Below, in pieces: positions 7,138 through 14,830 of a DNA stretch of 27,068 nucleotides (the stretch's first letter is position 1; the number at the start of each line of letters is the position of its first letter). Position numbers and translations under genes: made by a program. The stretch is from Bacillota bacterium (GTDB lineage: Bacteria; Bacillota; Clostridia; Christensenellales; Borkfalkiaceae), in contig QAKM01000051.1 of NCBI GenBank assembly GCA_003343805.1, positions 1 through 27,068 of the forward strand, read 5' to 3'. The notes beneath the pieces are model-generated. The model made no database searches and was not told the DNA's origin. It saw only the letters and a list, made by a program, of their open reading frames with translations.

Positions 7138-8655
7138 TTACGGCAGTTTGGCGGCCTGTTTCCTTCTCCGGCGGAGGAAGAGTCCGGCAAGCGTCTCCGG
7201 CCGGATGAGGCGCAGGAGCCAAAAGAGCGCGGCTTCGGCGGCGGCAAGGAGGAGGAAGGTGAGGACGAGCGCGGGGAAGAAGCCGAAGAAGCGGAAGCAC
7301 ACGCTTCGGATGAGCAGCCCGGCGAGCACGGCGCCCCCCGCGGCCGCCAGCAGCCGAAGGAGGAAGACGCCCGAGCACAGCCGGCCCGTCCTCTTTTTCA
7401 GCACGCCGAGCGAGAGAATGGCGGAGAGCGCGTATTCCCCCGCCATGCCGGCAAGAAGGGCGCCTCCCGCGATCTTCCCCGTTAAGAAGAATACGGAGAG
7501 CAGCATCGCCCCCGCGCCCGCCAGAAAGATGAGAAGCGTCTGTTTTTCGCAGCGGAGGGAGTTGAGAAGGCTGCTCGAGATCATCGTGACGCTCATGGGC
7601 AGGAGCAGGACGGAGCCGATCGAGAGCAGGATGCCGCTCTTCGGGCTGTCATAGAGCAGGATGCCCAGATCGCGCCCGAGGACGGCATAGAGGGGCAGAA
7701 GGACGCCCGCGATGAGAAGGGCGGCACGCAGCGCCTTCTCCGTGAGCCGGGAGAGCGTTTCCCGTTCCCCCCGCGCGGCGCATTCGGAAAATTCGGGCAC
7801 GAGCACGAGCGCCATCGAACTCACGAAGGTGGCGGGGATCATCATCACGGGCATCACCATGCCGTAAAAGATGCCGTATTCGCTCATCGCCGCGGCCGAG
7901 GTCGCGCCCGCCGCCGCCAGGCGCAGCGGAAAGAGCACCGAAACGAGCGTGTGGACGGCCGAAGAGGAGGCGCGCATGGCCGTCACGGGGAGCGACGCGG
8001 TGAGGAGGGGGCGGAGCTGTCCCTTCGGCGTGCGGAAGCTCCCGCCCCGGGCAAAGAAGTAGCCGAGGGCGAGGCCGAAGGAGCACAGGTGCGAGAGAAG
8101 CACCGCCCCTGCGGCGAGGTTCTCCCGGGGCAGGGCGAGGGAGACGAGGACGAGCAGCACCGTACCCGCCGCGATCATCGCCGTCTCCTCGAAGAGCTCC
8201 ACGAAGGAGTACATGAAAAAGCGCTTTTCTCCCCAGAAACTGCCCCGTATCACCGCGTAGACGGCCGTGAAGGGGAGCCCCGGCAGAAGGATGAAGAAGA
8301 GGTTTTCGGCGCCCGTATCCGAAAATACGCCCGCAAGCAGGGGACGGAAACAGAAGAGGAGGAGGGCGATCGGAAGCGCGGCGCCCAGGGCGAGCAGCAC
8401 GGCGGCGGTCACGGCGGAGCGTCCCGCGCGCACATCCCCGCGCGTGCGGTGGGCGGCGACGGTGCGGGAGAGCGTCACGGGGATGCCGCTCGCGCAGAGG
8501 GTGACGAGCACGGAAAAGACGGTGAGCGCCATCTGATAGCGCCCGAGTCCCTCCGCGCCGAGCGTGCGCGAGAGGAGGATGCGGTACAGAAAGCCGAGGC
8601 AGTGTTCCGCGGCGGAAAAGGCGGTCACGGCAGCGGCGGTGCGAACGAGGTCCAT
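7138..8655 (-). CDS. Polysaccharide/lipid flippase, SpoVB/MurJ-like (MOP superfamily)
   Basis: The 505-residue protein is hydrophobic along its length, with roughly 14 membrane spans. The start MDLVRTAAAVTAFSAAEHCL with FLYRILLSRTLGAEGLGRYQ matches the first two helices of SpoVB/MurJ-type flippases, which move lipid-linked cell-wall or spore-cortex precursors. SpoVB and MurJ cannot be separated by eye; the single-letter motifs favour the SpoVB/YtgP branch. The frame is open to 8853; the ATG at 8655 aligns best. GGGAG there is only one base from the ATG and a TACAAT box lies seven bases upstream, so the initiation mode is unusual. Confidence 0.85.
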   Translation of the reverse strand: MDLVRTAAAVTAFSAAEHCLGFLYRILLSRTLGAEGLGRYQMALTVFSVLVTLCASGIPVTLSRTVAAHRTRGDVRAGRSAVTAAVLLALGAALPIALLLFCFRPLLAGVFSDTGAENLFFILLPGLPFTAVYAVIRGSFWGEKRFFMYSFVELFEETAMIAAGTVLLVLVSLALPRENLAAGAVLLSHLCSFGLALGYFFARGGSFRTPKGQLRPLLTASLPVTAMRASSSAVHTLVSVLFPLRLAAAGATSAAAMSEYGIFYGMVMPVMMIPATFVSSMALVLVPEFSECAARGERETLSRLTEKALRAALLIAGVLLPLYAVLGRDLGILLYDSPKSGILLSIGSVLLLPMSVTMISSSLLNSLRCEKQTLLIFLAGAGAMLLSVFFLTGKIAGGALLAGMAGEYALSAILSLGVLKKRTGRLCSGVFLLRLLAAAGGAVLAGLLIRSVCFRFFGFFPALVLTFLLLAAAEAALFWLLRLIRPETLAGLFLRRRRKQAAKLP

Positions 8656-8692
8656 ACTCCCTATTGTATTCCGGGCGGAGGGCGGGTTATGA

Positions 8693-8717
8693 GCGCACAC
8701 CGTCGCATTTTGTGCGC
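8693..8717. promoter_or_regulatory. Inverted repeat between the flippase and LysM genes
   Basis: GCGCACA (8693-8699) and TGTGCGC (8711-8717) form a 7-bp inverted repeat with an 11-base centre. It lies in the 82-base divergent gap, so a regulator bound there could act on both genes. Confidence 0.4.
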
Positions 8718-8737
8718 GTTCCGCATAGGATGAAGGC

Positions 8738-9022
8738 ATGGAACGTGTTCTCCTTCTCCGCCGTCCCGGCTGTCTCTGTCTGAAGCGCGGCCAGACCCTC
8801 GAGGATGTCGCCCGCACCTTTTCGCTGCCCCTCCGCGCGCTCGTCTCCTTCAACGGCCTCGCCTCCGACCCCGAAGAGGGGCAGGTGCTCTTTCTGCCCG
8901 AGGGCGATCTCTACGAAGTGCGCGGCGGCGAGACGATGGCGCTGCTTTCGGGCAGCGAGCGGTCGTTTACGGCAAAAAACGGTACAAAGTGGCTGTATCC
9001 CACGCAGCGGGTACTGCTTTAG
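8738..9022 (+). CDS. Small LysM-domain protein
   Basis: The 94-residue product has one LysM peptidoglycan-binding domain at about residues 12-54 (CLKRGQTLEDVARTFSLPL, LVSFNGL, EEGQVLFLP). A second, degenerate LysM-like half follows (YEVRGGETMALLSGS...). There is no signal peptide, so it acts inside the cell, as spore-coat LysM proteins do, or is released some other way. AAGG lies close before the ATG; CATAGGAT stands at the -10 distance. It is divergent from the SpoVB/MurJ-like gene, which supports an envelope or spore-wall role. No convincing terminator follows in 9023-9182. Confidence 0.7.
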   Translation: MERVLLLRRPGCLCLKRGQTLEDVARTFSLPLRALVSFNGLASDPEEGQVLFLPEGDLYEVRGGETMALLSGSERSFTAKNGTKWLYPTQRVLL

Positions 9023-9182
9023 GGGCAAAATGCCCAAAAACCGGGCAAAAATTCCCCGGACGCAGGCTAAAAAAAGGCGGTTTTGGGCCAAAAAAGGGCC
9101 ATATTTCCGCATCTGAAGGGTGGTTTTCGTTTTTTTGGGCAATCTATACAGTCTCATGGGCTATCTTTGTTACGATTGCCTA

Positions 9183-9211
9183 TTGCAAAATCGGACAGCT
9201 TTGTGTATAAT
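9183..9211 (+). promoter_or_regulatory. Promoter of the ABC ATPase gene
   Basis: TTGCAA (9183-9188), a 17-base spacer and TATAAT (9206-9211) preceded by TGTG. The ATG follows at 9240 after GGAGG (9230-9234). Confidence 0.8.
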
Positions 9212-9239
9212 ATCCTCAAAACATGATTTGGAGGAAACT

Positions 9240-10586
9240 ATGTCCGGTCTTTTACTCAAAGGCATCAACAAGATCTATCCCGGCGGCAACCAGGCAGTGT
9301 TCAACTTCTGCCTCGATATCAGGGATAAGGAATTCATCGTGTTCGTCGGCCCCTCCGGCTGCGGTAAGTCCACGACGCTGCGTATGATCGCTGGTCTCGA
9401 GGAGATCTCCTCGGGCGAGCTGTACATCGACGGCAAGCTCGTCAACGACGTCGTCCCCAAGGACAGAGACATCGCGATGGTGTTCCAGAACTACGCACTC
9501 TATCCTCATATGTCCGTCTATGACAACATGGCATTCGGTCTCAAGCTCCGCAAGGTGCCCAAGGAAGTCATCGACGAGAAGGTCAAGGCCGCGGCAGAGA
9601 TCCTCGGCATCACCGATTACCTTTCGCGTAAGCCCAAGGCTCTTTCGGGTGGTCAGCGCCAGCGTGTCGCGCTCGGCCGTACCATCGTCCGTGAGCCCAA
9701 GGTATTCCTTCTGGACGAGCCTCTGTCCAACCTGGATGCAAAGCTCCGCGCTCAGATGAGAACGGAGATCTCCAAGCTCCATGCCCGTCTTGCCACCACG
9801 TTCATCTACGTCACGCACGACCAGATCGAGGCTATGACGATGGGTACCCGTATCGTCGTCATGAAGGACGGCTTCATGCAGCAGGTGGATACCCCTCAGA
9901 ACCTGTACGATTACCCCATCAACCTCTTCGTTGCAGGCTTCATCGGCACCCCTCAGATGAACTTCTTCAAGAACTCCACGCTCACGCAGGAGGACGGCAA
10001 GGTCTACGTCAACTTCATCGGCGGCAACAAGATCGTGCTTCCCAAGTCCGTCGTCTCCAAGATCAAGAACGTTGACGAGTACATCAACACCGGCAAGGTC
10101 GTGACGCTCGGCGTCCGTCCCGAGGATATCCACGAGGACGACCTCTTTATCTCCAACTCGCCCGAGACCATCGTCAAGGCAAGGATCGACGTCATCGAAA
10201 AACTCGGTGCCGAGACGCAGATCTACTGCGACCTTGAGTACGAGAACGACAAGAACACCATTGTCGACAACGCCGCTCAGATGATTGCAAGGATCAGCTC
10301 GCGTGCCGTCGTCAACCTCGGCGAGATCGTCGAGCTTGCATTCGATGCAAAGCACATCCACCTCTTCGACGGCTACACCGAAGCAACGATGCTCGAGCGC
10401 GATGAGCACTACGACGTCATCCCCGAGAACGCAGAGGGCGCGGCATTCGTGCCTCCTACACCGCAGGAGATGCAGGCTCAGATCGACGCTGCAAGAGTCG
10501 TCACCAAGGAGATGAAGAAGCTCGAGAAGCAGAACGCCAAGATGGAAAAGAAGAAGGCGGCTGCCGAAAAGAAAGACGAGAACTGA
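9240..10586 (+). CDS. Sugar ABC transporter ATPase, MsmX/UgpC type
   Basis: This 448-residue ATPase energises oligosaccharide importers and, in many Firmicutes, one copy serves several permeases. Visible motifs are Walker A GPSGCGKST (37-45), signature LSGGQ (135-139), Walker B VFLLDEP (155-161), switch His193 in THDQ and a C-terminal TOBE-type regulatory region (about 240-375). A Lys/Glu-rich coiled tail (about 405-448) makes it longer than the usual 365-380 residues. No permease or binding protein is nearby, which fits a shared ATPase. Its codons (more CGT, GCA and GGT than its neighbours) suggest high expression. The frame is open to 9120, but the start is set by GGAGG. Confidence 0.9.
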   Translation: MSGLLLKGINKIYPGGNQAVFNFCLDIRDKEFIVFVGPSGCGKSTTLRMIAGLEEISSGELYIDGKLVNDVVPKDRDIAMVFQNYALYPHMSVYDNMAFGLKLRKVPKEVIDEKVKAAAEILGITDYLSRKPKALSGGQRQRVALGRTIVREPKVFLLDEPLSNLDAKLRAQMRTEISKLHARLATTFIYVTHDQIEAMTMGTRIVVMKDGFMQQVDTPQNLYDYPINLFVAGFIGTPQMNFFKNSTLTQEDGKVYVNFIGGNKIVLPKSVVSKIKNVDEYINTGKVVTLGVRPEDIHEDDLFISNSPETIVKARIDVIEKLGAETQIYCDLEYENDKNTIVDNAAQMIARISSRAVVNLGEIVELAFDAKHIHLFDGYTEATMLERDEHYDVIPENAEGAAFVPPTPQEMQAQIDAARVVTKEMKKLEKQNAKMEKKKAAAEKKDEN

Positions 10587-10605
10587 TCTCTTTATATCGC
10601 TTACC

Positions 10606-10635
10606 AAAGAACGCCCGGATCTCGGGCGTTCTTTT
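10606..10635 (+). terminator. Terminator of the ABC ATPase gene
   Basis: AAAGAACGCCCG (10606-10617) pairs with CGGGCGTTCTTT (10623-10634), loop GATCT, with T residues overlapping the right arm. Confidence 0.85.
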
Positions 10636-10673
10636 GCGTTTTCGTCCAATTTTGCGCACCGTGCGCGAAAAAA

Positions 10674-10702
10674 TTGACAAAACGCAGGAAAAGGGATATA
10701 CT
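10674..10702 (+). promoter_or_regulatory. Promoter of the metal exporter-hisC run
   Basis: TTGACA (10674-10679), a 17-base spacer and TATACT (10697-10702). The transcript would begin near 10709. Confidence 0.8.
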
Positions 10703-10714
10703 TTCCCCGTCACG

Positions 10715-10737
10715 GGGCGGATCGCACGCATCCGCCC
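10715..10737 (+). promoter_or_regulatory. Leader hairpin before the exporter gene
   Basis: GGGCGGAT (10715-10722) and ATCCGCCC (10730-10737) form an 8-bp stem with a 7-base loop, starting a few bases after the predicted transcript start and nine bases before AAGGAGG. It is too small to be a known metal riboswitch; any regulatory role is a guess. Confidence 0.35.
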
Positions 10738-10760
10738 GCACATCGGAAAGGAGGCGCGCT

Positions 10761-11702
10761 GTGGCAGACGTCGTTTTGGATGCCGTACTCGATACACTCA
10801 AGATGCTGCCCTTCCTGTTCGTGCTCTATGTGCTCATCGAGCTCTTAGAGCACCGCACACGGGTGGGGGCGCTTTCGCGCGCGCTCTCGGGGAGGGCGGC
10901 GCCCCTCCTCGGCGGAGCATCCGGCCTCATCCCCCTGTGCGGATTTTCGGTGATGGCGGGCAAGCTCTTCGAGCGCGGCCTCATCACCCTCGGCACGCTG
11001 CTTGCCGTCTTTATTTCGACCAACGACGAGGCGCTCCTCGTCCTGGCGCTCTCCTCGCTCTCCTGGCAGCGCAAGCTCCTCTCCATCGGCATCCTCTGTC
11101 TTTCCAAGCTCGTGCTCGCCGTTGCGGTGGGGTATCTGGCCGATCTCCTCTTTGGCGGCAAGGTGCAGCCTCCCGCTCCCCTGCGCGAAGAAGAGCACGA
11201 CCACGATCATGAACACGATCATGACCATGAACACGATCATGAACATCATGAGCACGAACACGAGGAATTTCACGTCTGCGAGCACAAGCACGAGGGGGCG
11301 CTCACGCTCTATTTTCTTTCGCCCCTCCTGCACGCGCTGCAGGTGGCGGCGGTCATCCTCGCCGTCAACTTTGCCTTCGGCACCCTCTTTTACCTGGTGG
11401 GGGAGGAGCGCGTCGTCGGCTTTTTGGAGGGCGCGGGCTATTGGTTCCAGCCGCTCGTCTCGGTGCTGCTCGGCATGGTGCCCAACTGCGCCTCGAGCGT
11501 CGTGCTCGCCGAGACCTACGCGATGGGCGGACTGACGCTCGCAAGCTGTCTTGCGGGGCTTGTCACCAACACCGGCCTCGGCCTTTTGGTGCTTTTCAGG
11601 AACACCGGGGCATGGAAGCGCAATCTTCTCATCTTCGGGGTGCTCGCCCTTCTGGGCATCGTCGTCGGCTACGCGGGCAATGCCCTCGCGCTGCTGTTTT
11701 AA
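10761..11702 (+). CDS. Putative heavy-metal/manganese exporter with His-rich loop
   Basis: This 313-residue polytopic membrane protein resembles the putative 10-TM heavy-metal exporter family (ArsP_2 type). Two halves carry matching motifs: GLIPLCGFS with STNDE (55-63, 86-90) and GMVPNCASS with VTNTG (238-246, 268-272), suggesting an inverted-repeat transporter fold. Between them a loop at 145-178 is almost all His, Asp and Glu with one Cys, a probable metal-binding segment. The substrate (Mn, Zn, As or other) is not decided by the sequence. The start is GTG, set by AAAGGAGG seven bases upstream; the longer open frame begins inside the -35 box and is rejected. It heads a run with hisC 12 bases downstream. 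Confidence 0.75.
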   Translation: MADVVLDAVLDTLKMLPFLFVLYVLIELLEHRTRVGALSRALSGRAAPLLGGASGLIPLCGFSVMAGKLFERGLITLGTLLAVFISTNDEALLVLALSSLSWQRKLLSIGILCLSKLVLAVAVGYLADLLFGGKVQPPAPLREEEHDHDHEHDHDHEHDHEHHEHEHEEFHVCEHKHEGALTLYFLSPLLHALQVAAVILAVNFAFGTLFYLVGEERVVGFLEGAGYWFQPLVSVLLGMVPNCASSVVLAETYAMGGLTLASCLAGLVTNTGLGLLVLFRNTGAWKRNLLIFGVLALLGIVVGYAGNALALLF

Positions 11703-11714
11703 GGAGGATACGGT

Positions 11715-12776
11715 ATGAACTACTTGAGCCGCAGGGCGCAGGCGATCGCCCCCTACACGGCGGGCGAACAGCCGGCCGATAAGAAGTACATCAAGCTCAA
11801 CACCAACGAAAATCCCTACCCGCCCTCGCCGCGCGTTGAAGAGGTGCTCCGCTCCTTCGAGGCGGAAAAACTCCGCCTCTATCCCCGTCCCGATGCGGAC
11901 GGCCTCCGCGCCGCCATCGCCCGTGCGGAAGGGGTGGAACCCAAGAACGTGTTCTGCGGCAACGGGTCGGACGAAGTGCTGGCCCTCTCCTTTCCCGCCT
12001 TCTTCGACGAGGGGGGAAAGCCCGCCTGCTTTGCCGACCTTACTTACAGCTTTTACGAGGTCTTTGCCGCCTTCTTCGGCGTGAAGACGCACATCGTGCC
12101 GCTCAAGGCCGACTTCTCCTTTGACCTGGATGCCATGCGGGAGGCCGACTGCGCGGGCTACTATCTCTGCAATCCCAACGCGCCGACGGGTATCGCCCTG
12201 CCCCTTGAAACGGTGGAACGCTTCGTCGCCTCCGTCGGGGACCGCATTGTCCTTGCCGACGAGGCGTACATGGACTTTTACGGCCAGAGCGCCGTGCCGC
12301 TCACGAAGAAATACAAGAACCTTCTCGTCGTCAAGACGTTCTCCAAGAGCTACTCCTTGGCGGGCATCCGCTGCGGCTATGCCGTGGGGGACGAGGCGCT
12401 CATTTCCGGCCTCTTCCGCATGAAGGACTGTTTCAACTCCTATCCCGTGGACGCCGTCGCGCAGGCGGTGTGTAGTGCGGCGGTGGAGGATAAGGAATAC
12501 CGCGAAAAAACGGCGGCCCTCGTCCGGGCAGAGCGCACGCGCCTCCGCGAAGCGTTGCTCTCTCTCGGCTTCACCGTGCCCGAATCGGGTGCCAACTTCC
12601 TGTTTGCGGGGCGGGCGAAGAAGAGCGGGGGCGAGCTCTACCGCGCCCTGAAAGAGGAGGGCGTCCTCGTCCGCTATTGGGAAAAACCCGTCCTCCGCGA
12701 CTTTTTGCGCATCACGGTCGGCACCCCGCAGGAGAACGACGTCCTGCTCGAAAAACTTAAACAAATATTAAAATAG
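11715..12776 (+). CDS. hisC: Histidinol-phosphate aminotransferase (class I/II PLP enzyme)
   Basis: This 353-residue PLP enzyme catalyses the aminotransfer between imidazole acetol phosphate and glutamate in histidine synthesis. Motifs include LNTNENPYPPSP (28-39), the cofactor Asp/Tyr region CNPNAPTG (152-159), ADEAYMDF (181-188), the Schiff-base lysine K211 in TFSKSYSLAG and C-terminal LRITVGT. Length matches HisC (about 350). TAAGGAGG at the end of the exporter gene is its ribosome binding site, so the two are coupled. No other his genes are here; close relatives can also act on aromatic amino acids or threonine-phosphate, so the exact substrate is inferred. Confidence 0.88.
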   Translation: MNYLSRRAQAIAPYTAGEQPADKKYIKLNTNENPYPPSPRVEEVLRSFEAEKLRLYPRPDADGLRAAIARAEGVEPKNVFCGNGSDEVLALSFPAFFDEGGKPACFADLTYSFYEVFAAFFGVKTHIVPLKADFSFDLDAMREADCAGYYLCNPNAPTGIALPLETVERFVASVGDRIVLADEAYMDFYGQSAVPLTKKYKNLLVVKTFSKSYSLAGIRCGYAVGDEALISGLFRMKDCFNSYPVDAVAQAVCSAAVEDKEYREKTAALVRAERTRLREALLSLGFTVPESGANFLFAGRAKKSGGELYRALKEEGVLVRYWEKPVLRDFLRITVGTPQENDVLLEKLKQILK

Positions 12777-12789
12777 GGAGTTTCCCCAA

Positions 12790-13851
12790 ATGCAGCTCAT
12801 TTCTGCGTCCGTACCAAAGAGGAATGCGCCTCCGGGCGTACAAGACGGCCAAAATGAGCTTATTTTTACCGATGCGAAGGAGGGGATCGCGGCGCAGTTC
12901 TCGGCGTTTCCGGGCGGGAAGATCGCCCTCGTCAGCGACGGCGGCAGCCTTTCGCTCTTTCGCGAGTATGCGCTCTCTCCGCGCGCCCTCTCCCTCGTTT
13001 CGGAGGGGGATGCGCTGCCCCTCTTTTCCCTGCCCGAGGGCGTGCGCTGCGTCATCGCGGCGGGGGGAAGGGAGACCCTTCTCATGGCGCGCTGTTTTGC
13101 CGCGGTGCGCCGCATCCCCTGCGTGCTCGTTCCGTCGGAGGCATCGCTTGCGGGCGCTTCCGAGGCGCGGGCGAGCGTCCTCGTGGGCGGAGAACGGGCG
13201 ATGCACCGTTTGGCTCCCGCACGCATCCTCTGCGACCGCACGCGGTTGCTTCCCACCCTCGGCGAGGCCTATGCGCGCCTTTTGACCGCACGGCTTTCCT
13301 CCTTCGAGGGACGGGCGCTTGCGGCCTTCGGCATGGGGGAGGAGCGCCCCGCGTTCGCACTACCGGAGGCAGCGTTCGAGCCCGTCGTGCGCGCCTCGCT
13401 CGCTCTTCCCGCGGCGCTGAAAGAGGGCGAGGGCTTCGTGCTTGCCGCACGCCTTTGTGCGGACGGCGAAGAGCAGCCCTTCTGGCGGGCATACTTGCAG
13501 CTCACGGCGCTGTATGCGGCGTTTTTCCGGTTCGGCCGGCCCCGCCGCTCGTTCGTGCCCGACTATTCCCTTCGCGCTTCCCGTTCGGGGAGCGATCTCC
13601 CCGCCGAAGTCCCCTCGCCCGGGCAGTACGCCCTTCGGGCGATGGCGCTCGAGCGCATCCGCGGCCGCTTTGCCGAGGAGGCGTCGGCCCTGGCCGGGGA
13701 ACGGCCGGCGGAGGCGGAGAAGGTCTCATCCCTCTCCCCGCGGCCCGTCTCTCTGCGTGGCGGCAGCACCTTCCGCCTCAAATATCTGCCCGAATACGCC
13801 CCCGGCGGCCTTGCGTGCGTGCTGCGCGACTTCGGCCTCATGGAGTGGTGA
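12790..13851 (+). CDS. Degenerate glycerol-1-phosphate dehydrogenase-like protein
   Basis: The 353-residue protein shows the outline of the EgsA/AraM branch of iron-type alcohol dehydrogenases. Visible pieces are a Rossmann-like start (KIALVSDGGSLSLF), the cofactor-loop region CVIAAGGRETLL followed by IPCVLVPSEASLAG (cf. family IPFISVPTAPSMDG), then APARILCDRTRLLPT and GEAYARLLTARLSS (cf. AGFGDMLGK..LADW). The Asp and two His metal ligands of the family are not visible: SxDG reads SLAG, GFGD reads TLGE, and the protein has only one His. It may be non-catalytic or have a changed role. GGGAG lies nine bases before the ATG, 13 bases after hisC. The assignment is by eye and moderate. Confidence 0.45.
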   Translation: MQLISASVPKRNAPPGVQDGQNELIFTDAKEGIAAQFSAFPGGKIALVSDGGSLSLFREYALSPRALSLVSEGDALPLFSLPEGVRCVIAAGGRETLLMARCFAAVRRIPCVLVPSEASLAGASEARASVLVGGERAMHRLAPARILCDRTRLLPTLGEAYARLLTARLSSFEGRALAAFGMGEERPAFALPEAAFEPVVRASLALPAALKEGEGFVLAARLCADGEEQPFWRAYLQLTALYAAFFRFGRPRRSFVPDYSLRASRSGSDLPAEVPSPGQYALRAMALERIRGRFAEEASALAGERPAEAEKVSSLSPRPVSLRGGSTFRLKYLPEYAPGGLACVLRDFGLMEW

Positions 13852-13860
13852 GGGGCGCCG

Positions 13861-13905
13861 CTCAACGCCCGCGCCCTCAACGCCCGCGCCCTCAGCGCCC
13901 GCAGC
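13861..13905 (+). repeat. Three 15-bp tandem repeats
   Basis: CTCAACGCCCGCGCC occurs twice in direct contact (13861-13875, 13876-13890), then CTCAGCGCCCGCAGC (13891-13905). They lie in the 98-base gap between two genes of the same run. Confidence 0.75.
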
Positions 13906-13949
13906 TCATCGCTTCGGGCCGCATATTTTGCACCATCGAAGGAGCCTCT

Positions 13950-14729
13950 ATGACCAAAGAAACCCTTCTCAAAGAGACCGACGCCTTCCTCTTCGATCTC
14001 GACGGCACGGTCTATCTCGACGAAACGCCCATCGGCGATGTCAAGGGGACGCTTGCGCGCCTGCGCGCCATGCACAAGCGCATCGTCTTTCTCACCAACA
14101 ACTCTTCCAAGACGGAGGCGGAGTACCGCCAAAAGCTCACTCGCATCGGCCTCTGGGGAGAGGGCGATCTCGTCTATACGTCGGCGATGGCGACGGCGGA
14201 GCACGTCGCCGCCCGCTTCCCGCACAAGCGCGTGTACCTCCTCGCGACGGACGCCGTGAAGGAGGAGTTTTCCCGCACCGTGCCCCTCGTCGAAGAGGCG
14301 CCCGACGTCGTCATCCTTGCCTACGATACGACGCTCACCTTTGCAAAGATGAAGCGCTTCAACGAATTTCTGGCGGGGGGAGCAGTCTTTCTCGCCACCC
14401 ATCCGGACGCCGTCTGCCCCACGGCGGGCGTCTCCATGCCCGATGTCGGGGCATTTTTAGAGCTCTTTTACACGTCCTCGGGGCGGCGGCCCGATCTCAT
14501 CGTGGGCAAGCCGGGAACGGCGATGGGGGAGGGGCTCGAACGCCGCCTCGGCATCCCCCGTACAAGGATGTGCATGACGGGGGATCGGATGCACACCGAT
14601 ATCCGCTTCGGCAACAACTGCGGGATGCACACCGTGCTCGTTTTAAGCGGCGAAACGACGGAAGAGACGATGAAAAACTTCCCCGATCGGCCCGATCTCG
14701 TCCTTCCCGATGTCAATGCGCTCGTCTGA
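13950..14729 (+). CDS. HAD-IIA (NagD/AraL-type) sugar-phosphate phosphatase
   Basis: The 259-residue protein is a haloacid dehalogenase-superfamily phosphatase of the NagD class. It has all four motifs: DLDGT (16-20, nucleophile D16), TNNSS (49-53), K187 in GKPG and GDRMHTD (211-217). Relatives hydrolyse small phosphates such as phosphoglycolate, glycerol phosphates or sugar phosphates; the substrate is not readable. GAAGGAG precedes the ATG. It follows the glycerol-1-phosphate-dehydrogenase-like gene, the same pairing as araL-araM of Bacillus, hinting at glycerol-phosphate chemistry. A weak hairpin CCCCG-N5-CGGGG lies just downstream. Confidence 0.88.
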   Translation: MTKETLLKETDAFLFDLDGTVYLDETPIGDVKGTLARLRAMHKRIVFLTNNSSKTEAEYRQKLTRIGLWGEGDLVYTSAMATAEHVAARFPHKRVYLLATDAVKEEFSRTVPLVEEAPDVVILAYDTTLTFAKMKRFNEFLAGGAVFLATHPDAVCPTAGVSMPDVGAFLELFYTSSGRRPDLIVGKPGTAMGEGLERRLGIPRTRMCMTGDRMHTDIRFGNNCGMHTVLVLSGETTEETMKNFPDRPDLVLPDVNALV

Positions 14730-14731
14730 GC

Positions 14732-14761
14732 GTTTCATGCCCCCGCCTTTCGGGGTATAAA
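14732..14761 (+). promoter_or_regulatory. Candidate SigB-like promoter of the partner-switch operon
   Basis: GTTT (14732-14735) and GGGTAT (14753-14758) resemble the -35 and -10 elements of SigB-type promoters with a spacer a little longer than usual (17 against 14-16). The same stretch can also be read as a weak sigma-A pair, TTTCAT-17-TATAAA. The leader then contains hairpin GCGCCC-N7-GGGCGC (14802-14820) before GGAGGAG. Confidence 0.45.
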
Positions 14762-14830
14762 TAGAGTAAGATACGACCGCCCTGCCATGCGGGGCGTACA
14801 GGCGCCCGCGATCCGGGCGCGGAGGAGACC

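Noticed and set aside
9252..10649. Minus-strand frame of 465 codons opposite the ABC ATPase gene
   Set aside because: It lies wholly antisense to a gene with all ABC motifs, is rich in Asp/Leu/Val as expected of a shadow, and lacks a start site.
10703..10760. Exporter leader considered as a manganese (yybP-ykoY) riboswitch
   Set aside because: The leader is only about 50 bases with one simple hairpin; the multi-helix fold and conserved loops of that riboswitch are not visible.
10845..12764. Minus-strand frame of 639 codons opposite the exporter and hisC
   Set aside because: Antisense shadow of two well-recognised genes; no ribosome binding site or domain seen.
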